NCBI RefSeq assembly: GCF_037153975.1 | Contig: NZ_JBBAYJ010000002.1 | Span: 1-64,000 of the forward strand | Length of the DNA stretch: 64,000 nt | Source of the DNA: Aquipuribacter sp. SD81 | Lineage (GTDB): Bacteria > Actinomycetota > Actinomycetes > Actinomycetales > JBBAYJ01 | Reading direction: 5' to 3' | Shown here: in pieces, positions 1 through 7,784 of the stretch | Layout of the letters: each line of letters opens with the position of its first letter | Numbering within the stretch: position 1 is the first letter of the stretch | The notes under the pieces: generated by a model | Database searches by the model: none | What the model saw: the letters and a program-made list of their open reading frames with translations, nothing else | Told to the model about the DNA's origin: nothing | Translations under genes and position numbers: made by a program

Positions 1-146
1 CGGGCCGCCCGTGGCCCGGGACGCCGCCGCGAGCACGACCAGCGGGCGGGCGGCGGACCGGTCCGCCCTCCGGCACGGCGCGACGCAGGCGCCGCGGCGG
101 CGGCAGGGACCGCGCCGTACCGCCTCCCGGGCGGGCCCGGGGCCAC

Positions 147-152
147 TACGGT
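147..152 (+). promoter_or_regulatory. Leaderless -10 box for DUF1801 gene
   Basis: TACGGT followed by 7 bp and then GTG at 160. The same TANNNT-N6/7-RTG layout recurs before at least ten genes in this window and fits leaderless transcription, which is common in actinobacteria. It argues for the GTG at 160 over the in-frame GTG at 151, which overlaps this box. Inference from pattern only. Confidence 0.5.
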
Positions 153-159
153 GGGCCGC

Positions 160-603
160 GTGCCGAGCGCCGCCCGCACCGCAGCGGAGTACATCGCCGA
201 GCTCCCCGAGCAGCGCCGCGGGGACATCCACACGGTGCTCGACGTCGTGCGGGCGAGCATGCCCGACGGCTACGTCGAGACCATGGCCTTCGGGATGATC
301 ACCTGGGTGGTGCCGGTGGACGTCTACCCCGACACGTACAACGGCCGGCCCCTGCAGTACGTCGCGCTCGCCTCGCAGAAGCGCCACGGCTCGCTGTACC
401 TCATGGGCCTGTACGCGGACCACGACACCGAGCAGCGCTTCCGCGAGCGGTGGTCAGCCGGTGGGCGCCGCCTCGACATGGGCCGCTCGTGCATCCGCTT
501 CCGCCGCGCCGACGACCTCGACCTCGGCCTCGTGGCCGAGGCGGTCGGCGGCCTCGCCCCCGACGACTTCGTCGCGCTGTACGAGCGGTCCCGGGCCCGC
601 TGA
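160..603 (+). CDS. DUF1801 domain protein
   Basis: A 147-residue soluble protein. The opening AAEYIAELPEQRR, then a Y-V-E-T-MAFGM-I-x-W segment near residues 40-50, matches the DUF1801 (YdhG-like) fold, whose biochemical role is not established. No signal peptide or membrane segment is visible. The start was set at the GTG 7 bp after a TACGGT box; a GTG 9 bp upstream is possible. Its last 150 bp are overlapped on the other strand by the end of the MFS gene, so the two genes converge and share sequence. The family call is good; the function is unknown. Confidence 0.75.
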   Translation: MPSAARTAAEYIAELPEQRRGDIHTVLDVVRASMPDGYVETMAFGMITWVVPVDVYPDTYNGRPLQYVALASQKRHGSLYLMGLYADHDTEQRFRERWSAGGRRLDMGRSCIRFRRADDLDLGLVAEAVGGLAPDDFVALYERSRAR

Positions 604-1869
604 GGCCGCCCCGGCGGTCGGCTCGACGGCACGGTCCGGGCCGGGGCCACCGTCGGTGCCGGCGTCGAGGTCGGTGCGCCGCCACAGGGCACGCCACAGC
701 CACACGCTGACGAGCAGGCCGGCCAGCCCGGCCCCCACGACGAGGGTGCGCGGCCCGGCCACGGTGCCGAGCACGCCCCCGGCCGCCAGGCCGACGACCG
801 ACGCGGTGCGCAGCGCGCCGGTCACCGTGCCGAGCACGCGGCCGCGCTGCTCCGGCGCGACGCGCAGGGCGAGCGTGGTCTGGGCCGAGACGTTGACGAC
901 GCCGTTGCACGCGCCGAGGGCGAGCATCGCCGCCGCGAGCACGAGGACGCCGGGCGCGAGCCCGCCGACCACGAGCCACACCGACATGCCCGCCGCCCCG
1001 ACGACCGCCGCCCGCACGAGGCGTCGCCCCGTCCCGAGCCGGGACGCCACCACGTTGCCGGCGACGAGTCCCGCGGCCAGCGCGGTACCGACCAGGCCGT
1101 AGTCGAGGGCGCTGCCGCCGAGGTCGCCGCGGACCAGCAGGACGAGGACGACACCGACCACCTCGACCGCGAGCACGAAGGCCACGAAGCCGACGACGAA
1201 GCTCCGCAGCACGGCGTCCCCGCGCACCAGCCGCAGCCCGTCGAGCACCCGCGGCGCCGCCTCCGCGTCCGCGTGGCTGCCCCCGCGGATGGTGCGGACG
1301 CGGACGGCCAGGACGGCGACCGCGGCGAACCCGACCGCGCACACCGTGAGGGCGAGCGGCACCCCGCCGGCCCCGACCGCCGCGCCGGCGAGGACCGGGG
1401 CGGCGGTGCCGAGGAGCATGACGAGGGTCTGCACCGCCCCGACGGCCTCGGCGAGGCGGTGGCGCGGGACGAGGCCGGGCAGCAGCGCCGACCACGTCGG
1501 ACCGGCCACGGCCTGGGCCACCTGCACGAGCAGCAGGCAGGCGACGACCGTCCACGACGGCGCGCCGAGCACGAGCGCGAGGGCGGTCGCGAGGCACACG
1601 GCCGCCTGCGCCGAGGCGGCCGCCGCGGCGAGCAGCCGGGACGACACCCGGTCGACGAGCGGTCCGGCGAGCACGGACCCGACCGCCAGCGGCAGGGCCG
1701 CGGTGGCGAGGAGCAGCGCCGTGCCCGGGCTCCCCCAGCCGGCCGCGAAGGCGTGCAGCAGCAGCGCGACGACGAGCAGCTCGTCGCACAGGAACACCAC
1801 CGCCTGCGCCGACCCCGTCAGCCTGAGGTCCCGCTCGCGCCACAGCGAGGTACGAAGGATCTGCTTCAT
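454..1869 (-). CDS. MFS transporter (drug-exporter type)
   Basis: A major facilitator protein with about twelve hydrophobic segments between residues 20 and 420 and the MFS-like opening RDLRLTGSAQAVVFLCDELL. Family members of this MFS_3/enterobactin-exporter type expel small molecules by proton antiport; the substrate cannot be read here. It is divergent from an ArsR-type regulator, and an operator covers its promoter (TACCTT box at 1877-1882, 7 bp before ATG 1869), so the neighbour probably represses it. The reading frame does not stop where the last helix and linker end. It continues about 49 codons antisense through the DUF1801 gene, giving a charged, non-conserved tail (residues about 423-471). 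That tail may be real or reflect a lost stop. Confidence 0.85.
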   Translation of the reverse strand: MKQILRTSLWRERDLRLTGSAQAVVFLCDELLVVALLLHAFAAGWGSPGTALLLATAALPLAVGSVLAGPLVDRVSSRLLAAAAASAQAAVCLATALALVLGAPSWTVVACLLLVQVAQAVAGPTWSALLPGLVPRHRLAEAVGAVQTLVMLLGTAAPVLAGAAVGAGGVPLALTVCAVGFAAVAVLAVRVRTIRGGSHADAEAAPRVLDGLRLVRGDAVLRSFVVGFVAFVLAVEVVGVVLVLLVRGDLGGSALDYGLVGTALAAGLVAGNVVASRLGTGRRLVRAAVVGAAGMSVWLVVGGLAPGVLVLAAAMLALGACNGVVNVSAQTTLALRVAPEQRGRVLGTVTGALRTASVVGLAAGGVLGTVAGPRTLVVGAGLAGLLVSVWLWRALWRRTDLDAGTDGGPGPDRAVEPTAGAASAGPGPLVQRDEVVGGEAADRLGHEAEVEVVGAAEADARAAHVEAAPTG

Positions 1870-1920
1870 GTTCGTGAAGGTACTGCTTCACACCTCGGAT
1901 GTGAAGCACCGGTTTCACAC
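1865..1920. promoter_or_regulatory. Operator array between MFS gene and ArsR-type regulator
   Basis: A perfect inverted repeat, TGCTTCACA-N7-TGTGAAGCA, lies at 1884-1908. A second, shorter one, TTCA-N6-TGAA at 1865-1878, covers the MFS start codon and -10 box. A further half site, GTTTCACACC, lies at 1912-1921. The main repeat sits just upstream of the MFS -10 (TACCTT, minus strand, 1877-1882), and the third half site falls at about -35 of the regulator promoter (TACCCT, 1936-1941). This arrangement fits autoregulation plus repression of the exporter by the adjacent regulator. The repeats are seen directly; the binding protein is inferred from position. Confidence 0.7.
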
Positions 1921-1948
1921 CTCGTCGGAGCCGACTACCCTCGGCCGG

Positions 1949-2581
1949 GTGAGCGAGGTCGAGACGAGGCCGGCCGGGCCGGGCCGGGCGCCCGGCCCCG
2001 ACGACGTCGTGCTCGAGGACGCCGCGGCGATCCGTGCTCTCGCCCACCCCGCGCGCCTGCTCGCCGTGGAGCTGCTGTTCGCCCGGGCCGGACGGACCAT
2101 GACCGCGACGGAGCTCGCCGCGCAGGCGGGCATCACCCCGAGCGCGATGAGCTACCACCTGCGTTCCCTGGCGCGGCACGGGCTGGTCCGGCGCGCCGAC
2201 CCGGACGGCGACGAGCGCGAGCGGCCGTGGAGCGCGGCGGGCGCGCAGGTGGTGGTGCGCAGCCCCTCCGGCGCGGGGACGCAGGCGCGGGCCGCTCTCG
2301 ACCTGCTCGTCGGCGGCATGCTCGACCGGCTGGCGGCGTCGCTGCACGCGCTGTCGGCCCGCGCCGACCACGACGACCCGGCCTGGCGGGTCGGCGGCCT
2401 GAGCCCCGCCACGCTGCAGCTCACCGCCGAGGAGGCCGCGGACCTCCACACCGAGCTGCACGCGCTCGTCGGGCGCTACGCCGACCGGCACCCGCCCGGG
2501 GCCCCGGGCACCCGCGCCGTCGACGTCGTGCTCGCCCTCGTCCCCGGACCGGCTGCGGAGGGGACGGACCGGCCCGTGTGA
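1949..2581 (+). CDS. ArsR-type winged-helix transcriptional regulator
   Basis: A 210-residue regulator. Residues about 28-100 read as an ArsR/HTH_20 winged helix: IRALAHPARLLAVELL, the turn MTATELAAQAGITPSAMSYHL and the recognition/wing segment RSLARHGLVRRADPDGDERERPW. The rest is an alpha-helical effector/dimer region. There is no metal-binding ELCVCDL motif, so it is unlikely to sense metals. The GTG start follows a TACCCT box by 7 bp (leaderless). It is divergent from the MFS exporter with a palindromic operator between them, which suggests a ligand-released repressor of that exporter. An upstream in-frame extension was rejected because it runs through the operator and lacks a domain. Confidence 0.85.
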   Translation: MSEVETRPAGPGRAPGPDDVVLEDAAAIRALAHPARLLAVELLFARAGRTMTATELAAQAGITPSAMSYHLRSLARHGLVRRADPDGDERERPWSAAGAQVVVRSPSGAGTQARAALDLLVGGMLDRLAASLHALSARADHDDPAWRVGGLSPATLQLTAEEAADLHTELHALVGRYADRHPPGAPGTRAVDVVLALVPGPAAEGTDRPV

Positions 2582-2611
2582 GCTCCGGCGCGCCCCGGGG
2601 GCGGTCGCGCC

Positions 2612-4825
2612 TCAGCCCGCGGTGGCGAGCGTCAGCGGGAGGACGGTCCCGGCCCCGGCCAGGCGGAGCCCGCGCGCGGCGACAGTCAGGGTCCACCGGG
2701 AGTCGACGAGGTCGTCGACGAGCAGCACGGGACCGCGCAGGTCGCCCAGCCGGGCGGCGAGCGCGTCGGGCACGACGACCCGGTCCCACACGCCGGCGAG
2801 CCGGAGCGCGGAGTTGCCGCCCGCGCCGCCGCTCGGGCCGCCGTGGCGCAGCGCGAGCTCACCGAGGTCCTCCAGCCGGCCCACGTCGGCGAGGCGGGAG
2901 CGCAGGCTGCCGACCAGCTGCGGGCGGGACCGCGACGGGACGGAGACGACCGCCACGGGCCGCTCGGCCCACCCCCACTCGCGCAGCACCCGCGTGGTCG
3001 CGGTGAACAGGTCGTCGCCGACCGGCTCGTCGACGGGGCGGCCCTCCTCGTCGGTCCGCAACGCCCGGCGCAGCGCCGCACCCCACCCGAGGTCGCTGAG
3101 GCGGGCGACGGCCCGCCCCTCCCCGGCGCGCTCGGCCTCGGGGATGCGTCCCTTGACACCGACGCCGACGACGTCCATCCCGGTCGGCCACGTGGTCCGC
3201 GGCTCCACGACGGTCCCGGGGCGGCGCAGCACCTGCTCGAGCACGTCGCGGCCCTGCCCGCTGAGCGACGTGGGGTACCAGGGCCCGGCGCACACGTCGC
3301 AGCGCCCGCAGTCCTCGGCCGTCGGGTCGTCGAGGCGCTCGCGCAGGAAGCGCATCCGGCACACGCCGGTGTCGTCGCGCACGTAGTCGCGCATCGCCTG
3401 CTGCTCGGCGGAGCGGGCGGCCTCGACCCGCGCGTAGCGCGCGGACTCGTAGTGCCATTCCCGCCCGGTCGCGACCCAGCCGCCGCGGACGCGCTGCACC
3501 GCCCCGTCGACGTCGAGCACCTTGAGCAGCAGCTCCAGCCGGTTGCGGCGCAGGTCGACGCGCGGCTCGAGGGCGGCGGTCGACACCGGCCGGTCGGCCC
3601 GGGTGAGCACGTCGAGCACGCGGTGGACGGCGTGCGGGCCGGGGAAGGACATGGAGGCGAACCACTGCCAGATGGACTCGTCCTCGGGCCCGGGCAGCAG
3701 CAGCACGTCGGCGGAGGTGACGGCGCGTCCGGCCCGGCCGACCTGCTGGTAGTACGCGATCGGGGAGTCGGGCGCCCCCAGGTGGACGACGAACCCGAGG
3801 TCGGGCTTGTCGAAGCCCATCCCCAGGGCGGAGGTGGCGACGAGGGCCTTGACGCGGTTGTCGAGCAGCGCCTGCTCGAGCGCGACCCGCTCCTCGGCGT
3901 CCGAGCGGCCGGTGTACGCGCGTACCTCGTGCCCGGCGGCCCGCAGCGCCTCGGCGACGTCGCCGGCCTGCCCGACGGTGAGCGTGTAGACGATCCCGGA
4001 GCCGGGCAGGTCGGCGAGGTGCTCCGACAGCCACGGCAGGCGGTCGTCGGCCCGCAGCCGCAGCACCCCCAGGCGCAGCGAGTCGCGCCCGAGCGGGCCC
4101 CGGAGGGTGACGACGGCGTGCTCGGCGCCACCCGCGCCCGCCGCGAGCTGCTCGGTGACGTCGGTGACGACACGGGCGTTGGCGGTCGCGGTCGTCGCGA
4201 GCACAGGAGTACCGACGGGCAGCTCGGCGAGCAGGTCGCGGATGCGGCGGTAGTCGGGCCGGAAGTCGTGGCCCCAGTCGGACACGCAGTGCGCCTCGTC
4301 GACGACGAGCAGGCCGAGGTCGCGCGACAGGACCGGTAGCCACGCCTCTCGGAACTCGGGGTTGTTGAGCCGCTCGGGGCTCACGAGCAGCACGTCGACC
4401 TCGCCCGCCGCGAGCCGGTCGCGCACCTGCTCCCACTCCGTGACGTTGCCGGAGTTGACCGTGTAGGCCCGCACCCCGGCGCGGGCGGCCGCGTCGACCT
4501 GGTTGCGCATGAGCGACAGCAGCGGGCTGACGATGACGGTCGGCCCCTGCCCCGCGGCCCGCAGCAGGGCCGTCGCGACGAAGTACACCGCCGACTTGCC
4601 CCACCCGGTCCGCTGCACGACGAGCACACGCGCGCGGTCGACGAGCAGGGCGGAGACCGCCTCGAGCTGGTCGGGGCGGAACTCGACCTCGTCACGGCCC
4701 GTGAGTCGGCGCAGCACCTCGCGCGCCTCGCCCGCCAGCTCGTCGGGGTCCACGAGCGGCCCGGCCGCCTCGCCGGGCGTGCCCGGGGCGGGGCCGGAGG
4801 GGTCGAGGGTGCGGGTGCCGTCCAC
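2612..4825 (-). CDS. RecQ-like ATP-dependent DNA helicase with C-terminal PRTase-like domain
   Basis: A 737-residue SF2 helicase. Walker A is TGWGKS (residues 73-78), motif II is DEAHCVSDWGHDFRPDY (about 165), and motif VI is QQVGRAGR (about 365). A C-x16-C-x2-C-x2-C zinc site (CRMRF...DCGRCDVC) lies near 490-515, as in RecQ. After the zinc/winged-helix part, residues about 590-737 end with VLLVDDLVDSRWT, which is the PRPP-binding loop pattern of type I phosphoribosyltransferases. Enzymes of this class unwind DNA 3'-5' in recombination and repair; the role of the tail is unknown. The GTG start is 7 bp after a TAGCGT box at 4833-4838 on the minus strand. The open frame continues far upstream but without a domain. 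It is followed upstream on the same strand by the patatin gene, but the 140-bp gap and own promoter suggest separate transcription. Confidence 0.9.
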   Translation of the reverse strand: MDGTRTLDPSGPAPGTPGEAAGPLVDPDELAGEAREVLRRLTGRDEVEFRPDQLEAVSALLVDRARVLVVQRTGWGKSAVYFVATALLRAAGQGPTVIVSPLLSLMRNQVDAAARAGVRAYTVNSGNVTEWEQVRDRLAAGEVDVLLVSPERLNNPEFREAWLPVLSRDLGLLVVDEAHCVSDWGHDFRPDYRRIRDLLAELPVGTPVLATTATANARVVTDVTEQLAAGAGGAEHAVVTLRGPLGRDSLRLGVLRLRADDRLPWLSEHLADLPGSGIVYTLTVGQAGDVAEALRAAGHEVRAYTGRSDAEERVALEQALLDNRVKALVATSALGMGFDKPDLGFVVHLGAPDSPIAYYQQVGRAGRAVTSADVLLLPGPEDESIWQWFASMSFPGPHAVHRVLDVLTRADRPVSTAALEPRVDLRRNRLELLLKVLDVDGAVQRVRGGWVATGREWHYESARYARVEAARSAEQQAMRDYVRDDTGVCRMRFLRERLDDPTAEDCGRCDVCAGPWYPTSLSGQGRDVLEQVLRRPGTVVEPRTTWPTGMDVVGVGVKGRIPEAERAGEGRAVARLSDLGWGAALRRALRTDEEGRPVDEPVGDDLFTATTRVLREWGWAERPVAVVSVPSRSRPQLVGSLRSRLADVGRLEDLGELALRHGGPSGGAGGNSALRLAGVWDRVVVPDALAARLGDLRGPVLLVDDLVDSRWTLTVAARGLRLAGAGTVLPLTLATAG

Positions 4826-4965
4826 GCCACCGACGCTACGGCCTGCCCCCGACACGACCGCGGCGACCGAGCGGTGTGGACGGTCCCGACCGCCTGTGGA
4901 CGGGGCCTCGCCCGTCCGGGGCGGCGTGCCCTGCGCCGCGGGCGGCTGCCGGGGGGCCCCTCGGC

Positions 4966-7644
4966 TCACACCAGCGGCACCTGGCTGAGGGAGGGCTCGG
5001 GGCTCGGGCCGCCGGCCACGGCCCCCGGGTCGGGCGGCGGGGTGCCGAGGCCGTCGAGGGCACCGGCGACGTGGTCCCAGAAGCGCGGCACCGGCGGGTA
5101 CCAGGCCTCCGCCGGCGGCAGCGACGGGTCGCCCGGGAGGACGGCCGCCAGCCGGTCCAGCCCCGCCTGCCCGTCGGCCAGGAGGTCGTCGTACAGCGGG
5201 TCGGAGCGCCTGACCCGGGCGCGCAGCTCCTCCAGCGAGCCCGCCAGGACCCGCAGCCGGAGCCAGCGGTGCCGCTCCCACTGCTCGTCGTCGCGGAACC
5301 GCTCGCGCAGGCGCGCCCCCGCGAGCGCACCGCGGAGCGCGAGCGCGGCGACGGTCGCGCGCGGCATGAAGAGGCTGACACCGCCCTCGCTCGGGTGCTG
5401 GCGCACCGCGGCGATGCGGCTGCGGAACCCCGGCAGGGCGGACTGCAGGGTGTCGCGCCAGCTGCGCGCGCTGCCGAGCACCGCGCCGAGCAGGGCCGGC
5501 AGGCCCGCACCGAGCGCGCCGCCGGGCGTCAGCGAGACGTTCCAGTCCTGCGGCAGCCACACGTCCTGGGTCGGCTGCCCTGGCGGGTGGACGGCGAGGT
5601 CGAGCCCGAAGCTCGGCCAGCGGGGCAGGTAGCTGTCGAACAGGTGGACGGGGAAGTTCGACGTGATGCCGCCGTCGGACCACCACAGCTGCTCCGCCAC
5701 GCACGGGTGCGCCTGTGTCGGCACCGGGCCCTGTCCGTCCTCGACGGTCCGGCCGAGGTCGTCGCGGACGTCGCCGACCGGCAGCAGCCGGTACAGGCGG
5801 ACCGCGGAGAACAGCACCGGCAGGGCGAGGCTGATGCGCACCGCCAGCACGACGGGCAGGTTCCACGGGTGGGGCAGGCGGTGCACGACCACCTCGCCGG
5901 TGCCGTCGGCCAGCGGCACGGTGCGCCGCGGCGTGAGGGCCGTCATCGCCTCCACCACCTCCCGCGGCAGCACGTCGGTGCCGGGGCGGCCGGGCCCGGC
6001 GAGCGCGGCGCACAGGTCGCCGGGGTCGAACCACAGCGCGTCCGCCCCGCCGCTGTCGCCGCCGTCGGGCTCCGCGACCGGCAGCGGGAACCGGAACGGG
6101 CGGCCGCGGGTGAGGTCGGTCGTCATCATCTCGAGGTTGACCAGCCGCCGTCCCGGCTGCTCCGCGAGCTCGCGCAGGCGCACCTCGCCGGGACCGGGCG
6201 AGCCGTCGGCCGTCTCCGGGACGGGCTGGAAGCCGGGGCCGACCCACAGGTGGCCGAAGCGCAGCACCGTGCCGGGCATGCCCGCGAGCTCCGCGAGGCT
6301 GTCCGACAGCCACGGCACGAGCGCGCGGTCGACCGTCGGCGCGGGCGCGCCCACGAGCCGCGACAGCAGCGAGGACGGGCCGGGAGCGGTCGCACCGGCG
6401 ACGACGCCGTAGTGCCGGCCGCGCGCCGCGAGCAGCCACCGGACGGCCCCCGCGAGCAGCGCCCCGAGGGCGAGCAGCAACAGGGCCAGCCCGACGGCCA
6501 CGGTCGCCATCACGGTCGGCGCGTCGAGCAGCACGAGGCCGGCGGCGGCGAGCGCGAGCGCGGACGCGAGCAGGACGAGCGCGACGGTGCCGTTCGTCCG
6601 CGCGCGCTCCGGCGCCGGCCGGCTCGAGGCCTCCTCGGCCAGGCGCCGCAGCGCCTCGGTGCCCTGCCGGGCGTGCTGCTCGCGGCGCTGGCCCCGCCAG
6701 GTCAGGCCCAGCAGGGCGCCGCCGACGAGCCCGCACACGACGACGACGAACCCGCCGAGCAGCGCGGGCGCGAGCCACCACGCGGGCCCGGTCGCCCCCG
6801 GGTCCGTCCCCGCGCCGAGCAGGGTGTGCAGGACGACGGAGGCGAGCACCACGAGCCCGAGCACGACGAGCCTCGCCGGCGTCCCCACCGCCCAGCCGTA
6901 GGCGAGCGGCAGCGCCCAGAAGCGCCGGCGCATGACCGCCACCACCACGTCGAACACGTGGCGCTGGGAGCGGACGGGACGGAACAGCTGGGCGAGGCGG
7001 AACTCCTCCCCCGCGGGCGCGCCCGCCTGGTCCGTCCGCCCCGTGGCGGGACCGTCCAGCTGCAGCAGCCACGCGAGCAGGTCCGCGAGCCCGCTGAAGC
7101 CTGCCCGCAGGTGGCCGGGCGCGGGCGACCCGCTGCCCTCGCGGCCGCTGCTGCGACCGAGCTCGGCGGCCGCGGTCGCGGCGGCGGCGATCGCGCCGGC
7201 ACTCGCCCCGCCCACGTTGCGCACCCGGTGGTCGCGCGCGATCTCGCACACCGCGAGCGGGTAGACGACCCCGGAGGTGGCCCCGCCCTTCATCGCGAGG
7301 TCGACGCTGCGCCGCAGGTACTCCTGCTGCGCCGGGCCGTCGAGCGCCTCCGCACCGGCCGGCGGGGTGGTGAGCAGCCGCTCGCGCAGCGCGTCGTCGT
7401 CGACGAGGCGGTAGGACGCCGGGTCGCCCCACCCGCCGAGGCACACCGGCCGCGGCGCCGCCCGGGTCGAGACGGCGTCCCGCGGCGCCCACAGCCAGCG
7501 GGCGGGGTCCCCGCCGGGCGCGGGGGCGCGCGTCGTCATGCCGTCCGGCAGGTCGGGCACGAGCAGGTCGTCGACCCGCGCCGTCGTGCTCCGCAGCAGC
7601 CGGGCGACGGTCCGCACCGCGTCCTCGCCGTAGCGCACCGCCAT
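4966..7644 (-). CDS. Patatin-like phospholipase (patatin-related protein), membrane-associated
   Basis: An 892-residue protein. The catalytic Ser is in GASAG (residues 146-150, Ser148). The oxyanion loop is KGGATSGVVYPL just before it, and the catalytic Asp is in SDGGITSNFP near residue 655, so the Ser-Asp dyad of patatin acyl hydrolases is complete. Between them, residues about 240-420, are several strongly hydrophobic helices (for example LPLAYGWAVG and the GLALLLLALGALLAG region), suggesting that the catalytic halves are split by a membrane insert. It probably hydrolyses acyl lipids at the membrane. The ATG at 7644 was chosen because GGAGGGAGG lies 6-14 bp upstream; a GTG 27 bp upstream is weaker. 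It matches the long 'patatin-related' family rather than the short Pat type. Confidence 0.85.
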   Translation of the reverse strand: MAVRYGEDAVRTVARLLRSTTARVDDLLVPDLPDGMTTRAPAPGGDPARWLWAPRDAVSTRAAPRPVCLGGWGDPASYRLVDDDALRERLLTTPPAGAEALDGPAQQEYLRRSVDLAMKGGATSGVVYPLAVCEIARDHRVRNVGGASAGAIAAAATAAAELGRSSGREGSGSPAPGHLRAGFSGLADLLAWLLQLDGPATGRTDQAGAPAGEEFRLAQLFRPVRSQRHVFDVVVAVMRRRFWALPLAYGWAVGTPARLVVLGLVVLASVVLHTLLGAGTDPGATGPAWWLAPALLGGFVVVVCGLVGGALLGLTWRGQRREQHARQGTEALRRLAEEASSRPAPERARTNGTVALVLLASALALAAAGLVLLDAPTVMATVAVGLALLLLALGALLAGAVRWLLAARGRHYGVVAGATAPGPSSLLSRLVGAPAPTVDRALVPWLSDSLAELAGMPGTVLRFGHLWVGPGFQPVPETADGSPGPGEVRLRELAEQPGRRLVNLEMMTTDLTRGRPFRFPLPVAEPDGGDSGGADALWFDPGDLCAALAGPGRPGTDVLPREVVEAMTALTPRRTVPLADGTGEVVVHRLPHPWNLPVVLAVRISLALPVLFSAVRLYRLLPVGDVRDDLGRTVEDGQGPVPTQAHPCVAEQLWWSDGGITSNFPVHLFDSYLPRWPSFGLDLAVHPPGQPTQDVWLPQDWNVSLTPGGALGAGLPALLGAVLGSARSWRDTLQSALPGFRSRIAAVRQHPSEGGVSLFMPRATVAALALRGALAGARLRERFRDDEQWERHRWLRLRVLAGSLEELRARVRRSDPLYDDLLADGQAGLDRLAAVLPGDPSLPPAEAWYPPVPRFWDHVAGALDGLGTPPPDPGAVAGGPSPEPSLSQVPLV

Positions 7645-7772
7645 CGTCGTCCTCCCTCCGCGGCGCGGCACCGGCGCCGCGCTCCCGCGTGCCAGGAGGA
7701 GGGGCGAACCGGTCCCCTGGTACGTCCGGCCAGGCTGGCACGGCGCCCGGACACCACCCGGCAGGCTCCCCG

Positions 7773-7778
7773 TACGCT
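7773..7778 (+). promoter_or_regulatory. Leaderless -10 box for pabB-pabC fusion
   Basis: TACGCT followed by 6 bp and GTG 7785. It supports choosing this start over codons about 96 bp upstream, which would run through the intergenic region. Pattern-based. Confidence 0.5.
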
Positions 7779-7784
7779 CCCGGC

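Noticed and set aside
1..146. A gene in the first 146 bp
   Set aside because: Only Arg/Ala-rich shadow frames without a start context or domain.
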